A stretch of DNA of 22,500 nt from Prorocentrum cordatum (Eukaryota; Sar; Dinophyceae; Prorocentrales; Prorocentraceae): assembly GCA_963575745.1 (NCBI GenBank), contig CAUYUJ010003969.1, forward strand, positions 70,001 to 92,500. Reading direction: 5' to 3'. Below the pieces are notes generated by a model. That model ran no database searches. It was given only the letters and a program-made list of their open reading frames with translations, and was not told the DNA's origin. Positions 1 to 8,362 of this stretch are shown here, one piece after another; positions within the stretch are counted from its first letter, which is position 1; each line of letters starts with the position of its first letter. Both the position numbers and the translations under genes were made by a program.

Positions 1-312
1 TCCACTTCCTCTCCGAACCGCCCGCCCCGCGGAACGGAGCGACACGCTGTCCGCTCGCAGGGCATAGCTTTTCGCCAGGGCCGCCGCCGCCACACGCGAA
101 GCAAACATTCTCGAGCGTAGTGCGCACGTCTGCACGCACAAGCACGCAGGGCACATTACTTTCTCCACCGGCAGCAGCTTGTGCTGGTGCTCGGGCATGC
201 TGCCGAGAGGTGGTCCGTGACACCTTGCCCGTCGGATGCTCATGTTCCCCTCCCTTGTCCCCCTCCCCCAGACATGCAAGGTCCTGACTATGTCGATACG
301 CGGTCGCTGGAA
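1..312. other. GC-rich stretch, nothing recognised
   Basis: No open frame here resembles a protein family that I know, and there is no clear repeat. The stretch is GC-rich and pyrimidine-rich towards its end. It leads into the first copy of the short hairpin-tipped repeat family. Confidence 0.5.
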
Positions 313-450
313 GTTCCGACCCTTTCCCCTGGACCGGCTTCTCTTGAGTGATTTTTCGACGGTCCCGCGGCCTCGCGAGAGCCCCCAGAGGCCGAAGACT
401 ACGAAAGGCCTTCGTCCTGATCTTTTCTCGACGCGAGCACGTCTGGGTCG
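313..450 (-). repeat. Hairpin-tipped ~185-bp repeat family, outlying copy
   Basis: This is the only copy outside the 10.4-14.9 kb cluster. It shares in order the block GACCCTTTCCCCTGGACCGG, a GAGT-TTTTCGACGG segment, a CCTCGCGAGAGCCCCCAGAGGCCGAA block, the decayed distal hairpin (CGTCCTGA and TCTCGACG arms near 413-433) and a terminal GTCTGGG. The orientation is opposite to the copy at 13731-13916, which I call plus. The proximal hairpin and the left terminal repeat are not recognisable, so this copy is partial. Confidence 0.6.
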
Positions 451-1113
451 GGCACCTGCGTCCCCGACCCCTGGCCTCCTCTCCCCCGGGTCCCGCTCGC
501 CTGCTCGTGTCAGCCTCCAGAGTTTTGTGTCGCGGCTCTCCTGGCCGCAGGGATACCTTCGCTCTGCGTGCCGAAGGAACCTGGGACCACCCGCCCCAAA
601 CGGGCGACCTGCACCGCGGGCCTGAGCACCCGAGGAGCCAGAGCAGCTCGCTTCGTTCCAGAGATCGGGACGCCTCGACCCGAGCTCCAGAGGAGACCGC
701 CGCCGCCGCCTATGCCCCCGTCTCCGAATGCTGCGCCGAAGGAGGAGCATAACGTCGTTCTTCGCCAGCAGTCAGGCACGCGCAGAAGGGGGACTGGAGG
801 GAAGGGGGGAAGGCTTCTTAGAAGCACCCGTGCTTCTTGTAAGGTGCGGGCCCTCTGTAGATCCAGGGAAGGGCGCCTTCTAAGAAGCAGCCTCCTCCTA
901 AGACGCCTTCCACCCTCCCCCCCTCCCTTACGCGCGCCGCCAAGATGTCGTGACAGGATTGGATCATAATGCGTGTAATAATGTTCAGAGTATCTTACGG
1001 CCCTCTTTTCCGAAGCCCGTGTGGAGCATTACAGTCAGGTGCATAATGTTGGTAGGGAGTGTTTAGAGCGCATGTGTACGTATCGGGAGCCATGAGGGAG
1101 CCACGAGGGAGCC
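451..1113. other. Unassigned stretch with a small inverted repeat
   Basis: There is no convincing gene. Three overlapping reading frames are open for 100-130 codons but encode only Pro/Arg/Ser-rich low-complexity sequence, as expected from GC-rich DNA. The one structured part is the inverted repeat at 813-888. Confidence 0.5.
813..888. repeat. 12-bp inverted repeat with nested hairpin
   Basis: GCTTCTTAGAAG at 813-824 is matched in inverse by CTTCTAAGAAGC at 877-888. Nested inside is a perfect 7-bp stem with a 4-nt loop (AGAAGCA at 820-826, TGCTTCT at 831-837). The flanks are also loosely complementary (purine run before, pyrimidine run after). This could be a very short foldback element; no target duplication is visible. 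Confidence 0.5.
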
Positions 1114-1263
1114 TCGACAACGACGACGACCGACGACAACAACCGACCGATCGACCGAGACGACGACCGACGACGACAACTGAACGACCGACGGATCGAC
1201 CGACCGACCGATCGATCGACCGAGTCGACGACGGCCGACGACAACCAAACCGACCGACTAACC
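1114..1263. repeat. (GAC/CGAC)n low-complexity tract
   Basis: About 150 bp built from interspersed CGAC and GAC units with occasional GATC and AAC variants. All six frames are open over much of it, which explains the several Arg/Asp/Ser-rich reading frames; none should be taken as genes. It is related in composition to the much longer GAC satellite at 9626-10225. Confidence 0.85.
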
Positions 1264-1391
1264 GCACGCGCACGAGCGCGCGCAGACTGCCCGGGGGCGA
1301 GGCGTGACTACAATGCTAGGACCCCCGCCCTCGGGCCTGTCCCTCCCCCCCCCCTGTCCCCACCCTGTTATCTTTTACAGCAAGGGGGTGT

Positions 1392-1682
1392 GGCTCCTGC
1401 GCGCAATTTTTACGAGGGAAAGTGGTTCCTGCAGCTCATGCCTGCAAGACACATCGGCTCCAGCACCGGATGTTTACGAGGGAAGCTGGTGCCAGCAGCC
1501 AACGGCGTCGGTTCCATCACCCAGCGTTAACGACGGATAGTCGTCCCAGCAGCCCATGCCTCCAAGACAGATGGGCTCCAGCATTCCGTTTTCTACGAGG
1601 AAAGGCAGTTCCGGCAGCCCGCGGCGTCGGCTCCAGTGCAATTTTTGTTACGAGGGCCGGTGGTTCCACCAACTCCACGCCC
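1392..1682. repeat. Two-level minisatellite, 64+54 bp units
   Basis: Five diverged units each begin with GGCTCC or GGTTCC, at 1392, 1456, 1510, 1574 and 1629. Each contains a TACGAGGG-like core about 20-30 bp in and a CAGC(C/T)C block. The spacings are 64, 54, 64 and 55 bp, so the true period is a dimer of about 118 bp. The alternating long and short units carry alternating endings (ATGCCTGCAAGACA-like against CGGCGTC-like). Confidence 0.75.
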
Positions 1683-1711
1683 CAACCGCCACCAGCACAC
1701 CATTACCGAAT

Positions 1712-1804
1712 GATTCACCTGAGTGACAGGGAGTGTGGGATACCGTGGGAACTTGAGAGGTCCTGGAACGCATCATTTTCGTGACCCCTGGTGTGCGCCG
1801 CAAG
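1712..1804 (+). repeat. 93-bp direct repeat, copy A
   Basis: It aligns without gaps to 1970-2062 at an offset of 258 bp; I count 85 of 93 identical positions. Conserved blocks include CCTGAGTGACAGGGA, CCGTGGGAACTTG and TCATTTTCGTGACCCCTGG. Between the copies lies an imperfect inverted repeat, so the whole 1712-2062 unit has long direct terminal repeats. The TCATTTTCGTGACCCC block is loosely reminiscent of the distal hairpin of the 185-bp repeat family, but that link is uncertain. Confidence 0.9.
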
Positions 1805-1818
1805 TCAGAGCGTGAATT

Positions 1819-1955
1819 ACCTACCCCGCTTTCGCTTCCAGGCAAGACCAAGTCATACCACGCGCCTCCTCGTCAAGCGGCCTGACCAGCGCAGGCCGTA
1901 GTTTGGCGTCGCTTGGTATCTCTTGGAAGCGAGGGTTGTCAAAAGCGAGGTAGGT
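1819..1955. repeat. Imperfect inverted repeat between the 93-bp repeats
   Basis: The arm at 1819-1852 (ACCTACCCCGCTTT, then CGCTTCCA, then ACCAAG) is complementary to the arm at 1912-1955 (CTTGGTAT, then TTGGAAGCG, then AAAGCGAGGTAGGT). The right arm has about ten extra bases in the middle. The arms are centred between the two direct repeats. Confidence 0.6.
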
Positions 1956-1969
1956 TTGTTTGCCCCCTG

Positions 1970-2062
1970 GATTCGCCTGAGTGACAGGGACTGCGGGATG
2001 CCGTGGGAACTTGGGAGATCTTGGAACGTATCATTTTCGTGACCCCTGGTGTGCGCCGCAAG
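1970..2062 (+). repeat. 93-bp direct repeat, copy B
   Basis: Second copy of the direct repeat at 1712-1804, with eight substitutions and no gaps. It is followed within about 30 bp by a GC-rich region leading into the (TCC)n tract. Confidence 0.9.
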
Positions 2063-2234
2063 AGCAGGTCCCCGTCACCCCGCCCGGGCAGCCTCGCCCG
2101 CCGCCGCGGCGCGGCCTTGACGCGGTGGGCGTGCCGCCGCCGCCCCCCGCGCTGCCGGACATGCCGCGGCAGGCGGCAGGCGCGTCTCGCCCCCTCGTGC
2201 GGCCACGGGGTCAGCGGCGTCGGCGGCGACGCCC

Positions 2235-2369
2235 ACCTCCTCCTCCTCCTCCTCTTCCTCTTCCTCCTCCTCCTCCTCCACCTCCTCCTCCTCCTCCTCC
2301 TCCTTCTCCTCCTTCGGTACGCTGGGCTCCTCCTCCTCCTCCTCCTCCTCCGCCGCCTCCTCCTCCTGC
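2235..2369. repeat. (TCC)n tract followed by GGC-rich DNA
   Basis: About 135 bp of TCC/CTC repeat with short interruptions (TTCC, ACC, GGTACGCTGGG), followed to about 2485 by GGC/GCG-rich sequence. It reads as polyproline, polyleucine or polyserine on one strand and polyglutamate, polyarginine or polyglycine on the other, which accounts for the long open frames on both strands here. Confidence 0.9.
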
Positions 2370-2681
2370 TCCGCCGGGGGCGTCGCGCCGTCGGCGTCGG
2401 CGCGAGCGGCGGCGCTGGCGGCGGCGGCGGCGGCGGCGCGACGTCAGCGGCGGCGTCCGCGACGGCGGCGGCCGGCGCTCTCCCATCGACAACCCCGACG
2501 ACGGCCTCCGCACGGCCCAATATACAGGCTGCCTGCCGGCCCACGGTGGGCCTATACGTGCAGCCCCTGCGTGGGCCCAGCGGGATAAGCCTTAACCTTA
2601 AGGGGCCGGCTGCCCGCGCCGTGGAGGAGGGCACGGCGGAAGGCTCTGGGCCATGTTCCGGCCTCGGGGGGGCCCTGCCAG

Positions 2682-2843
2682 TCAGGAGGTAAAAAAACAC
2701 ACAGACACAATTAATCGGCGATTCCCAGAAAATATGGGAAACTATGGGAAGTGGGGGGGAAGACAAGAAGCCAGAAAATATAGGAAAATATGGGGGATAT
2801 TTTTATTTGTGAGTATTTATTTGTGTGTCCTGGGGCCCCTTCA
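2682..2843 (+). repeat. AT-rich ~160-bp dispersed repeat, copy 1
   Basis: It aligns along its full length with 12075-12238 in the same orientation. Shared blocks are TCAGGAGG, ACACA-GGACACAAT, AAGAAAATATGGGAAA, ATGGGAAGTGGGGGGGAAGA, TATTTATTTGTGTGTCC and GGGCCCCTTCA. The unit is strikingly AT-rich compared with its surroundings and begins and ends sharply. I do not recognise it as a named family. No tRNA-like A and B boxes or terminal inverted repeats are visible. Confidence 0.75.
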
Positions 2844-3515
2844 CCCAGGGCTCTCTGGGGCCATCGGGCATCAGCACGGGAGACGGAACCGTTTCCTGTG
2901 AAGGGGTCCAGTTCCTCTGGGTGGCCACGTTGTCAGGCACGACGTCGGAGGCTTGGGAAGTTGGAAGGAATACTCAGGTGTCGCCAGCAGCGGCCCTGGC
3001 CCCAAGGTGTGGGCGACGTGAGCGGCGACGTCGGCGACGGCGTTCACTGTCACCCCGTCATCTGGGGAAGGGGGGGACGAGAAGGGGCGGGGGGAGGAGG
3101 GGAAGGAGGCAGGGAGGGAGCGAGAGGATGGACGGGTGGTTCTTATGCTTTCTTTTGACTGGGGCTGTTTGGGCCCTGTTTTGGTATCCGGTGGGAGGGG
3201 CAGGAGAAGTTCCCTCCCGGGTCATCTCCCCCCTCCATTTCCCTCTTTCCGAGCACCTCTGGAAGCGTTTGAACCTTGAAGAGAACCATTTGAATTTTCG
3301 TGGAGCCCCATGACCCAACCTTCCCAATTTTTCGACCCCCCAGGACGCGTTTGCGAACCATTGCGAGCTGCCATGTACCTCCGCAGCTCCCAAATCACCA
3401 GAGTCTGCAGATCTCCGTCGCACGCATTCGAACACAAGGAACCATATCCGAATTCCAGGACACAGAAAGCGCATCTCCGACAAATCGTCGACCCTCTCCC
3501 GGGCATCCCACATGA
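2844..3515. other. Unassigned stretch
   Basis: I see no gene and no clear repeat. Open frames of 60-160 codons exist on both strands but overlap each other, are low in complexity and match nothing known to me. The part around 3240-3500 is less GC-rich than the average of the window. Confidence 0.4.
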
Positions 3516-3660
3516 GGTCCGAATAGCTGGGGTCGGAGGACCACGCCGCAGCGCCGATGCATCGGCGATGCGGCTCGATGCGAAGCCCGATGCTCTCTAC
3601 GCCGACGGTGGCGATGTGTCAGCGATGCGGCGAGCTCCTCTGACTTCATCTATTCGGACC
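3516..3660. mobile_element. MITE-like element, 145 bp with 51-bp inverted repeats
   Basis: The ends are perfect inverted repeats of 11 bp (GGTCCGAATAG and CTATTCGGACC). The complementarity continues inward over 51 bp (3516-3566 against 3610-3660) with about 40 of 51 positions matching. That leaves a core of only about 43 bp containing CGATGC-type repeats. There is no coding capacity and no clear target duplication in the flanks. Size and structure fit a miniature inverted-repeat element or an old hairpin; the responsible transposase is unknown. Confidence 0.7.
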
Positions 3661-3799
3661 CCTTTAGGGAAGCTTCTTTTTGAACACGAACTGACAGTCG
3701 CTAACGACTTTCAGCCCTCGAAATCCTTCCCTTCCCCCCCCCATCCTGCTGTCATCGGCGGTGTGCCCGGCAGAGCCAACAGCCTGGGCTCAAGGAGCG

Positions 3800-4075
3800 A
3801 GGAGGAGGAGGAGCAGGGGGAGGAGGAAGAGGATATGGGGAGGGGAGAAGAACCAGGAAGAGGAGATTGCGGAGTGGGAGCGAGAGCGAGCTATTCCGCG
3901 TGGTGATCGAGGGAAAGAGGAAGGAGGGAGGAGAAGAGGCATGATGAGGAAGGGGAGGCGGAGGAGGCGGAGGGCGTGAGGAGGGATGGAGGAGAGACGG
4001 AGGGCGGATTGGAGGAGGTGGAGGAGGAGGAAGAGGGAGAGGAGGAGGATGATGAGGAGGAGGAGTATGGATGCG
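3800..4075. repeat. (GGA)-rich purine tract
   Basis: About 275 bp of almost pure purine on the plus strand, built from GGA, GAA and GGGA units, ending about 45 bp before the spliced-leader relic. The segment in between (4090-4119) is pyrimidine-rich. The open frames here encode Glu/Gly/Arg runs or, on the other strand, Ser/Pro/Leu runs, and are not genes. Confidence 0.85.
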
Positions 4076-4119
4076 GGAGGAAGGAGGGCCCATTCTTCTC
4101 CCCTCCCCCTCCTTCGACA

Positions 4120-4141
4120 TCCGTAGCCATTTTGGCTCAAG
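4120..4141 (+). other. Spliced-leader relic, exact (outer copy)
   Basis: All 22 positions match the dinoflagellate nuclear trans-spliced leader, with T at the variable first position and the core CCATTTTGGCTCAAG. In a spliced-leader RNA gene the leader would be followed by a GT splice donor; here the next bases are TCCG, so this is a genomic copy of an mRNA 5' end. It marks the 5' boundary of LINE remnant 1 as the product of reverse transcription of a trans-spliced transcript. Confidence 0.92.
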
Positions 4142-4161
4142 TCCGTAGCGCTTGCTCAAAG
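4142..4161 (+). other. Spliced-leader relic, degenerate (inner copy)
   Basis: Directly abutting the exact leader is a 20-nt sequence beginning TCCGTAGC and ending CTCAAAG. It matches the leader at both ends with substitutions and a short deletion in the middle. Tandem leaders with the outer copy intact and the inner copy worn are expected when a leader-bearing genomic copy is transcribed, trans-spliced again and reinserted. The inner match is short, so it is less certain than the outer one. Confidence 0.7.
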
Positions 4162-5472
4162 GACTGAGGGTTTCTGGCATTGGGGATTTCGCGGGCCCCA
4201 TCGCTTCTTCAGAGCTTATCTGGTATCTTTATTTGGGATTATTGATATTCTCCCGCACCATTTCGCACTCCCTCTGCACTCGTTTGCGATGCCGCCTGCT
4301 TCCTCTTGCGTCTAGCGGCTGGGCATGCCAGCCCTGGACATGGCAAGACGGGCGGCTGAACTCATCATCGCGCTCTGCTCCAGCATCCAAGCTCTGCTGC
4401 CCTGTCTGCGCTTGCGCAAGCAATTTCAAACTCCTCCGCTGGTGCAAGAATTGGGCAACACCATGTTGCCCAAGGTGCCCCCCCCGGCAGAGGCGCAGCC
4501 CCCCTGGAGGTGTGTGGTCGGGTGCTCGTTCTCCTTGTTTAACCCAGCGTGGAGGGGGAGGTTGACGCTCCCACTGGCTTCGGCGGGGAGTCCGTCTCTG
4601 GCGGCAAGCAGTGTGGCACGGGCGGCCAGTGTGGCAAAGGCGGCCGAGGCAGCAACAAGGGCAAGGTCAAAGGCTGGGCCTTCAGCATCGCCTATTGCTG
4701 CCGCTGGGCACTCTGGTGCTCTCCCTCCTGGCCGTCGGCCAAACCAATCCATATCCGAAACCAAGCAGCTGGCCGAGCTGCACACGAAGGCGGGCGAGGG
4801 CCAGCTGGCGAGCAAGCACAGGATGCTCACACTCCCCCCCGAGAGGAGTCCGAGAAGGCGCCTGCGACTTCGCCACCACAGAAGGTGCAACAAACCTACG
4901 CGCTGGTGCGCCGCCAAGAACGTACTCTCGCGGCTGGGCTTGCCAAGCGTTACAAGTGGAGGGCTGAGCTTGTCACGCTGTACAAACGTCCGAAAGTTAC
5001 AGAATTTCACTTTGAATTGTTGAAGGCAGATGCAGAGTACCAGCACGTGGCCAAGGACCTGCATCAAAAAACTCATTATCATGCGGAGCCTGCTGTGGTC
5101 GCCCAGGTCATTTTGGAGCAGCTAGTGGACGGTCCCACCCCGATCGACAACATTAGCTCTACATATTATCTTGGGTTGGAGGGGGTTGCAGAAGTGCACG
5201 AGCTTTCCCAGGAGGGCCGCGAGCAGATCCTGACACGTAAAGAGGAGTTTTCTTCTCAATTCACTATTGGCAGATGCCCTGGCCAAGAACAGGGATGCCG
5301 AGGCAGTCCACAGGAAGCAGTTGTCACAGGCCAAGAAAAGAGGAACAAGGAGGACGGCGAGTCAGAGGCAGTTCCTGCTGGATGTGGAGGAGGAGCTGCA
5401 CCTGCCGCGGGTGGATTCGGCCAGCGGGGGCTAAGCTGCGGCAGCGCCCTCAGCATCAGCTTCCAGGACTGA
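4152..5472 (+). pseudogene. LINE remnant 1, N-terminal (ORF1-like) region, frameshifted
   Basis: Three frames each carry part of what looks like the N-terminal region of a dinoflagellate LINE polyprotein. The first (from 4152) has a CPVCACASNF...WCKNW segment near 4400. It resembles a RanBP2-type zinc finger (CxxC, N, CxxC), but the last Cys is Trp and the spacing is one residue longer. The second (to about 4820) has a charged Leu-rich stretch with KQLAELHTKAGEGQ. The third (about 4820-5472) carries PPREESEKA and a helical region with RRQERTLAAGLAKRYKW, EFHFELLKADAEYQ and SQEGREQILTRKEEF. In intact relatives such regions are thought to bind RNA and self-associate. It needs at least two frameshifts to be read through, so it is not functional. 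Confidence 0.6.
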
Positions 5473-5867
5473 GCCTTTTGAGCCGGACCGGCGCGCCCAA
5501 GTTGCTGCCGAACTGTCCAATATGTCTCTTCTCCCTGAGAAGGGAGGGGCCAGTAATTCCAGCCAGGGTTCAGAAGCTCTTCGATGTTGCTTGTCTCGTT
5601 TGATTCGTTCTTTCGCAGTGTGAGACGCGCTTTCAGTTGACATCCCCACGTGGATGAATATCCCAATCTGTCTGCCCAGGTATTGCTGCACGCCAGCCAC
5701 TAGTTGGAGGTTGAAACGGGAGTATTGCTTCTTTTATTCTTCGCCGTGCGAGGCGTATAATATCCCTTTACAGCCCGAGGGCAACGCCCAATCTCGCCAT
5801 TCCAGCTCCGTGGGAAGGGGGGGCCAGGACTCAGTGGGCAGCCCAGGGGTGTTTTCAATGCTGCTTT

Positions 5868-6170
5868 TTCATGTTTGGAGTGTCGGTTGTAGTAAGTGGG
5901 GTACGAAGGAGATGCCACATAACACCAGTTGCACCGCTCATGCCATTCTCTGTCAGGAACACAGGCTGAGAGATCTCGAGCGTACTGATCGAGCGCTGAG
6001 CGCTGGGTGGGAAACTACTTGGCTTGCTGGCATCCCAGGGCCCAGGGGCGGAAACAGCGCAGGCGTTGATATATTTGCCCAGTCCTGTCTGGGGCTCTAC
6101 TCTGCACCAGTTCACGCCATTGCTCGGGGCCGCTGCCTCGCCTGCACAGCTCGCGCCGCTGACTCGCTTG
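5868..6170 (+). pseudogene. LINE remnant 1, EEP endonuclease N-terminal half
   Basis: In one frame the sequence encodes HAILCQEHRLRDLERTD, then AGWETTWLAGIPGPRGGNSA, then GVDIFAQSCLGLYSAP and an ARGR. This is the familiar pattern of exonuclease-endonuclease-phosphatase domains of dinoflagellate LINEs: QEHRL carries the metal-binding Glu (codon 5957-5959), followed by a W..I.GPGGG.SGGV.I..R...GL block. In active elements this domain nicks target DNA to prime reverse transcription. The segment before QEHRL is shortened, and the later GDFN and SDH motifs are not recognisable downstream, so the domain is incomplete. Confidence 0.65.
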
Positions 6171-7014
6171 CAGCGCTTCTGCGGTCGGTCTACTTACTTC
6201 GCAGCGTCGCTTCGAACGCTGGCAACGGCGAGACCCCCATCGACCCTGGCGCCTCGGCGAGTTTGCGAGCAGCCAGCCGCCCGGATACATCGCCAGAGGG
6301 GGCTCCTACTTCGAGCCAGAAGTCTTGGGAGGTGTGGGTTCTGCCAACGCGGCGAGGGGTCAGCTTATCACCGACCCGAACAACGCCCGTTACCCTTCTC
6401 AGGGCCCCATTCCCAGGTTCGACTGCCGCGTTGCGTCGTCTGCTCTTGCCGAGGGCCCCGAGGAGGCCGCGTCGTTAGGTTGGGCGCTGCGCTCGACCCT
6501 CACGGGCATGTCGTGCTTACCTTTTCACGGTATTTTCCAGCGCATGGCTGAGCCGCCGCCTCTGGCTGCGGGCTTCCAATCTGAGCCTCGGCCGTCCGGG
6601 TGCAGCGCTGATTGCGATGTGCGTCTGGACTTGGTCAACCAAGCAGTGGAAGAGGTCGCTGCGGGGTATGGGGGAAATGTCCGCGGCCCTTTTATCGAGC
6701 GGCTACACCTCGTGGGCTGCCGTGCCTGAGTTGGACCTGGCCAATCTCTCGGGCGCCGAGCCTCCGGCGCTCACGTCCAGGGGCAGCGAGCTGGAGACTC
6801 TGCCGAGGGCCACCGAGCTCGAGGTTCAGAAGTGGCTGCGCGCCCAGCCTTGGGCCCTCGAGGCGGAGCTGGGCGCTTGCATGCAAGATGCCGCGCGCCT
6901 GCCTCGAGCTGCCTGGTCCACTGCGGCGGGGGCTGCGTTGCCGGGGGGGGCTCGTTGCGCGGCCGCTCCGGGCGGCAAAAGGGGCGGCGGCGGTGGCCCC
7001 GAGGCGAGGTTGGC
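6171..7014 (+). other. Unassigned interior of LINE remnant 1
   Basis: This is where the rest of the EEP domain and the RT would be expected. Several frames are open for 130-270 codons, but I can place none of them on an RT or EEP motif. The plus-strand segment around 6730-6900 encodes a Glu/Leu/Ala-rich peptide (ELDLANLSGAE, ELEVQKWLRAQPWALEAEL) that may still be coding-derived. Confidence 0.4.
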
Positions 7015-7155
7015 CTCCTCCTCCCTCCTCCTCCTCCACCTCCTCCTCCTCCTCCTCCCTCCTCCTCCTCCTCCTCCTCCTCCTCGTCCTCCTCCTCCTT
7101 CTCCTCCTCCTCCTCCTCCTCCTCCTCCTCCTCCTCCTCCTCCTCCTCCTCCTCC
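7015..7155. repeat. (CCT)n tract inside LINE remnant 1
   Basis: About 140 bp of CCT repeat with rare interruptions (CCACC, CGTCC, TTCTCC). It gives polyproline, polyserine and polyleucine on the plus strand and polyglutamate or polyarginine on the minus strand. It lies where coding sequence of the polyprotein should be and probably marks microsatellite growth or insertion after the element died. Confidence 0.9.
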
Positions 7156-7409
7156 CCCGGCAGCGCACGAGGGTTCTCAGGCATCGGGATCCCCGGGAGG
7201 GGGTGGTCTGCGATTGATGCATTTTCGTCGGGCCCACTGGCGAGCGCCAGCTGCGGCCGTCGGCCGCGAAATCTCCGGGGCTTCGCGCCGGGGGCTTCAT
7301 GCGTTTAGCAGTGCAGGTATGGCGTCGACCTCTCCCAAGTCCCAGCATCGTTCCCTCGCCATCCTCTTCCTCCTCGAAGGGGGGCCCTCCCTGGCGGTCG
7401 AGCGTGGCG

Positions 7410-8198
7410 CCTATTGTTAGACGACGCAAGGAGCTCTCGCTCATCCAGACCCGCGCGCTTGCTAGCTCCTTGCGCTTTGCTGAGATGGGCCCCGCGTGGG
7501 AGGCGGTGCGTTCCAGGGGCGACTGCTCATGGGCTCAAGTTTGGGGCCACACCTCGGCGCTGTGCATGTCCTTGAATCGCTCAGGTTGGCACGTGGCCAG
7601 CTTCTGCGCCACCATGAATGACGTGGGGGAAGCTCCCCAGCTGCTGCATCTCTCCCCCAGGCTGGGGGGATCCCCGCGCCGCTCTGCGGTGCTGAGGGGG
7701 CTCGAACGGTCTTCGTGGGAGAAACTGAAGGTCAAACGCACGTTGTGCACAGAGATTGCCAAGTCTATATGCAGGTCTACACGCGCGAGCCCGAAGAGCC
7801 GCCCCACCGTGCATGCCCTCGCCTGCAATGCTGTATGGACTGCCAGCTCAGCGAAGCTTGCAGGTTATCAGGTCATAGACGCGCGCCAGCTCTGCCTGTC
7901 TGTACCTAACACGATATGGCATAGATTGCAAGAGTGCCCAGCATGCGAAGGCGTCCGCCGGGAGGTTGCCGATCCCGAGGTGTTGGCTCTGGCGCTTAAG
8001 ACGGATGTGGATGATCACGAGTGGACTCTCTCTGTCGGCATCCTGAGAGTACTCTCCGAGGCCGGAGTCGACTGGGGAAGTCTTGGTTCGCTGGGGTGCT
8101 CCCGAGGTCTGCCTCTTCCTGTGCCCTTGGTTCCCACGCCCACCTCTCCGGAATTGGGCGCCCGGGGGTCTCTGCTCACCGGCGGGTTGGGCGTTGCG
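7410..8198 (+). pseudogene. LINE remnant 1, post-RT region with zinc hairpin
   Basis: One frame runs from 7299 to a stop at 8199-8201. From about 7410 it has the look of the region after the RT thumb in dinoflagellate LINEs: an R..R.LALASSLR-like start, WGHTSALCMSLNRSGWHV (compare the usual GP...L...L..IGW), and then a C-terminal HALACNAVWT....AGY followed by LCLSVPNTIWHRLQECP and VRRE. The last is a zinc hairpin of the form CxxC...HxxxxC (Cys 7893-7895, His 7920-7922, Cys 7935-7937) in which the second Cys of the CxxC pair appears to be lost. The stop lies inside the inverted repeat of the element at 8186-8362, so the natural C-terminus was probably cut off by that insertion. Confidence 0.65.
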
Positions 8199-8362
8199 TA
8201 ATGGGGGGGTCATAAATGGGGGGGTGGCGAGGGTGGTCCGAAAAGGTACCCAAACGGTACCTAAACGAGCCCCCTGGGGCTCCAGAGGGGCCCGAAAGGG
8301 GCACGAAAGGGGACCGTTTTTGACCCCCCCATTTATGACCCCCCCATTAAGCCACGCCCAAC
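8186..8362. mobile_element. MITE-like element, 177 bp with 40-bp inverted repeats
   Basis: The arms at 8186-8225 and 8323-8362 are complementary at 38 of 40 positions; the inner 27 bp (starting TAATGGGGGGGTC) are perfect. Each arm itself contains a short direct duplication (ATGGGGGGGT twice, separated by CATAA). The core of about 97 bp has GGTACC pairs and CGAAA-GGGGC repeats and codes for nothing. If the element proper is the perfect part (8199-8349), its ends are TA dinucleotides, as for elements that duplicate TA on insertion, but this cannot be told from one copy. It truncates the frame of LINE remnant 1. The high arm identity suggests a recent arrival. Confidence 0.8.

Larger units (their letters stand above)
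4120..8201 (+). mobile_element. LINE remnant 1, decayed and RT-less
   Basis: The outline is the spliced-leader relics (4120-4161), a Cys-rich and coiled N-terminal region (4152-5472), the N-terminal half of an EEP endonuclease (about 5868-6170), low-complexity filler with a (CCT)n tract, and a post-RT region with a zinc hairpin (about 7410-8060). This is the usual order of dinoflagellate LINE polyproteins, but the reverse transcriptase that should lie between EEP and the C-terminal region is absent. There are only about 1.2 kb between them, with no RT motif. Reading frames change repeatedly. The right boundary is unknown because the last open frame runs into the inverted repeat of the element at 8186-8362. 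Confidence 0.75.

Noticed and set aside
1939-2766. Minus-strand frame of 275 codons with Arg-rich centre
   Set aside because: Its centre is the (TCC)n and GGC tract; the ends match nothing and overlap the dispersed repeats.
3768-3792. A degenerate leader ending GGGCTCAAGG
   Set aside because: Only the GGCTCAAG end agrees; the rest is too different to separate from chance.
4120-4161. A spliced-leader RNA gene
   Set aside because: The leader is followed by TCCG and not by a GT donor with the usual intron part, and a second worn leader follows. It is a relic of an mRNA end.
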